From: Chitinophaga chungangae
GTDB taxonomy: Bacteria > Bacteroidota > Bacteroidia > Chitinophagales > Chitinophagaceae
Assembly: GCF_017742215.1 (NCBI RefSeq)
Contig: NZ_JAGHKP010000003.1
Location: 304,210-368,209 of the forward strand
Direction of reading: 5' to 3'
Length of the DNA: 64,000 nucleotides
Shown here in pieces: positions 62,667 through 64,000 of this stretch (its first letter is position 1; the number at the start of each line of letters is the position of its first letter). The position numbers and the translations under genes were made by a program. Under the pieces are notes generated by a model, which saw nothing but the letters and a program-made list of their open reading frames with translations, made no database searches and was not told the origin of the DNA.

Positions 62667-62697
62667 AAAAAACCCCGCTTTTAATGGCGAGGTTCTT
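62667..62697 (-). terminator. Terminator between secG and mltG
   Basis: AACCCCGC (62671-62678) pairs with GCGAGGTT (62687-62694), with one mismatch; on the minus strand a T-run follows. It lies 30 nt past the secG stop. Confidence 0.65.
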
Positions 62698-62725
62698 TTA
62701 AATATTATGTTGGCGGATAATATTA

Positions 62726-63103
62726 CTATTTGCCGCTGTCTGCGGGTGTTGCAGGCGGAGTGGTTTGGTTTGCGGGGGCCTGGTTCGTCGGGAATTGCTG
62801 GGTATTGCCTGCGGGCGCCGCGGGGCCGCCGCCTGCGCGTTCGATGGCGCTGTTGCCTTTTACGGCGCCAGCGGGACCTTTGCTCACGAACATGGCGGAG
62901 GTGAGGCAGAGAACAGCAATAACGGCTGCCAGTATCCAGGTGCCTTTTTCAAGCACGTCGGTGGTCTGGCGTACGCCCATCACCTGGTTGCCAAAACCGC
63001 CGAAGGAGCCGGAAAGGCCGCCGCCTTTGGGATTCTGCACCAGCACGAAAAAGCCCAGTAATACACAGGCCAGCACGATCAATATTCCAAAGAAAATTAA
63101 CAT
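62726..63103 (-). CDS. secG: Preprotein translocase subunit SecG
   Basis: A 125-residue inner-membrane protein that assists the SecYE channel. Two TM helices (residues 4-23 and about 54-74) flank the conserved loop VLVQNPKGGGLSGSFGGFGN. The C-terminal 50 residues are a disordered Pro/Ala/Gly/Thr tail longer than in E. coli. The start is 6 nt after the stop of the TPR-like gene, so the two are one operon. Confidence 0.93.
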   Translation of the reverse strand: MLIFFGILIVLACVLLGFFVLVQNPKGGGLSGSFGGFGNQVMGVRQTTDVLEKGTWILAAVIAVLCLTSAMFVSKGPAGAVKGNSAIERAGGGPAAPAGNTQQFPTNQAPANQTTPPATPADSGK

Positions 63104-63109
63104 ATTCTG

Positions 63110-64000
63110 TTATTTGTTATTGTCTGTAAGTTGTTGTTTAAGTTCATTTATGCGTTGCGCAAAATAAGCGTTTTTACCGGGATTAAGCAAACTTAATTTT
63201 TGGTAAATGCCGATCGCTTTTTCAGGCTGATGCTGGCGTACCCAGATCTCGGCCAGGGTCTCGGACACGATGTCGTCGTTGAGGGTAATGGACTGGATGG
63301 CCATTTTTTCCACTCTTTCGGTTACTTCCGGGTCGTCGTCCTCATACAATTTGTGCAGTTGCTGGTGGTACCAGTCGCGGGAGGATTTGCCTGCAAAATT
63401 GTCTTTTATTTCCCGGAGCCAGTCTGTAAAACTTCTCATCTCGGCGGCGGCTTTCTCTGTCATCTTTTCTGCGGTAATCGGGTCTTTCAGCTTTTTATAA
63501 GCAAAATAATCTTCTGTGTACAGGGGCTGGAAGGTGAGCACGGTTTCTTCCACGGGCGTATCCATGGGGTGGATGCGGATGGGCGTTTCGTCTGCCGCAG
63601 CGGCAGGCGCGGCGGTATCGTCTTCCACGTCTTCGTCCGTGGCCACTTTTACCAGCGGTGTTTCCGGGTCTGCTTTAGGCAGGGCCAGGCCAGGGCCTTC
63701 GGGCTGTGCCTCGGAAGGTACCACGATCTCTTCTTCCTCCGGTTCCGGTTCGTAAACGGAAGGTTCTTCGGGCTTCAGTGCCTCGTAGTCGATGGCCACG
63801 ACCTCGTCTTCGATGGAATTGCGGGCGATTTCGGCTTCCGCGGCTTCGTAATCAACGGCCACGATCTCGTCTTCCACGGAATTACGGGCGATCTCTGCCT
63901 CAACGGCCTCAAAATCCACAGCGACCACTTCATCCATCTGGGCTTCTTCCTCACCTGTTCGTTTTGCTTCGGCTTCGGCAGCGGCTTTTGCGGCGGCTTC
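63110..64000 (-). CDS. TPR-like protein with acidic tandem repeats, N-terminus cut by the window
   Basis: The frame is open to the right edge, so the N-terminus is missing. A visible Ala/Glu/Lys-rich stretch (EAAAKAAAEAEAKRTGEEEA) leads into 21-residue tandem repeats (63773-63931) and then an acidic Pro/Glu-rich linker. The C-terminal 90 residues are helical and TPR-like (EMRSFTDWLREIKDNFAG, then AEIWVRQHQPEKAIGIYQKL and NPGKNAYFAQRINELKQQL). No catalytic motif is visible. It is encoded immediately upstream of secG, which suggests but does not show a link to protein export or assembly. Confidence 0.78.
   Translation of the reverse strand, partial: EAAAKAAAEAEAKRTGEEEAQMDEVVAVDFEAVEAEIARNSVEDEIVAVDYEAAEAEIARNSIEDEVVAIDYEALKPEEPSVYEPEPEEEEIVVPSEAQPEGPGLALPKADPETPLVKVATDEDVEDDTAAPAAAADETPIRIHPMDTPVEETVLTFQPLYTEDYFAYKKLKDPITAEKMTEKAAAEMRSFTDWLREIKDNFAGKSSRDWYHQQLHKLYEDDDPEVTERVEKMAIQSITLNDDIVSETLAEIWVRQHQPEKAIGIYQKLSLLNPGKNAYFAQRINELKQQLTDNNK
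63773..63931 (-). repeat. 21-residue tandem repeats inside the TPR-like gene
   Basis: Two full 63-nt units (63869-63931 and 63806-63868) and a partial third (63773-63805) encode the pattern E-V/I-V-A-V/I-D-F/Y-E-A-x-E-A-E-I-A-R-N-S-V/I-E-D. The units are close copies with conservative changes, suggesting recent expansion by slippage or recombination. Confidence 0.85.

Overview
The window is a 64 kb piece of a Bacteroidota chromosome, most likely from the family Chitinophagaceae (a Chitinophaga-like organism). Evidence: several TonB-dependent outer-membrane receptors, including a SusC/SusD pair and an Oar-like protein; two LytS-type kinase/LytTR regulator pairs; a eukaryote-like ProRS; weak or absent Shine-Dalgarno sequences; and Bacteroidota-type promoters (TTG, about 20 nt, TAnnTTTG). 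Base composition is moderately GC-rich in genes, with AT-rich spacers. I saw no tRNA, rRNA, transposase, phage gene or CRISPR array. Both window edges cut genes: a Sua5/YrdC enzyme on the left and a repeat-bearing TPR-like protein upstream of secG on the right.

Layout. 0-6.3 kb: translation and RNA genes (Sua5 fragment, CCA-adding enzyme, pRiA4b ORF-3-like protein, miaA) and an orphan MacB/FtsX-type permease. 6.4-10.5 kb: secreted beta-helix protein, FadL-like porin and a Gly/Tyr/Trp-rich lipoprotein, the last two separated by a perfect 18-bp inverted repeat. 10.8-16 kb: proS followed by a propeller-type sensor kinase and its LytTR regulator. 16.3-21.9 kb: HtrA-type protease, LuxC-like acyl-CoA reductase divergent from a ferredoxin, ddl, a PASTA-only protein and a rhodanese.

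21.9-28.6 kb holds the most unusual locus: a compact minus-strand operon of a small secreted protein, an esterase, an ATP-grasp ligase, a YbdK/GCS2 carboxylate-amine ligase, a class I glutamine amidotransferase, a second (apparently circularly permuted) ATP-grasp protein and RidA, with a second esterase divergent. It looks like a pathway that builds a small amide- or peptide-like metabolite through up to three ligation steps and a glutamine-derived ammonia step; the product is not known from the sequence.

28.7-41.5 kb: siderophore-type receptor, Oar-like receptor, ribBA, and a 1601-residue TamB protein. 40.8-41.5 kb is a 763-nt AT-rich spacer with three related repeats ahead of a SusC-SusD-lipoprotein-lipoprotein operon (41.5-48.1 kb) that carries no glycan-degrading enzyme. 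A second LytTR/kinase pair (48.2-50 kb) and a TonB-type beta-barrel (50-52.3 kb) follow. 52.4-57.1 kb is a five-gene minus-strand operon (gamma-glutamyltransferase, DinB-like, lipoprotein, AONS-like PLP enzyme, TraB/GumN). The right end holds an M14 peptidase, a redoxin, a YihY membrane protein, mltG, secG and the truncated TPR-like gene.
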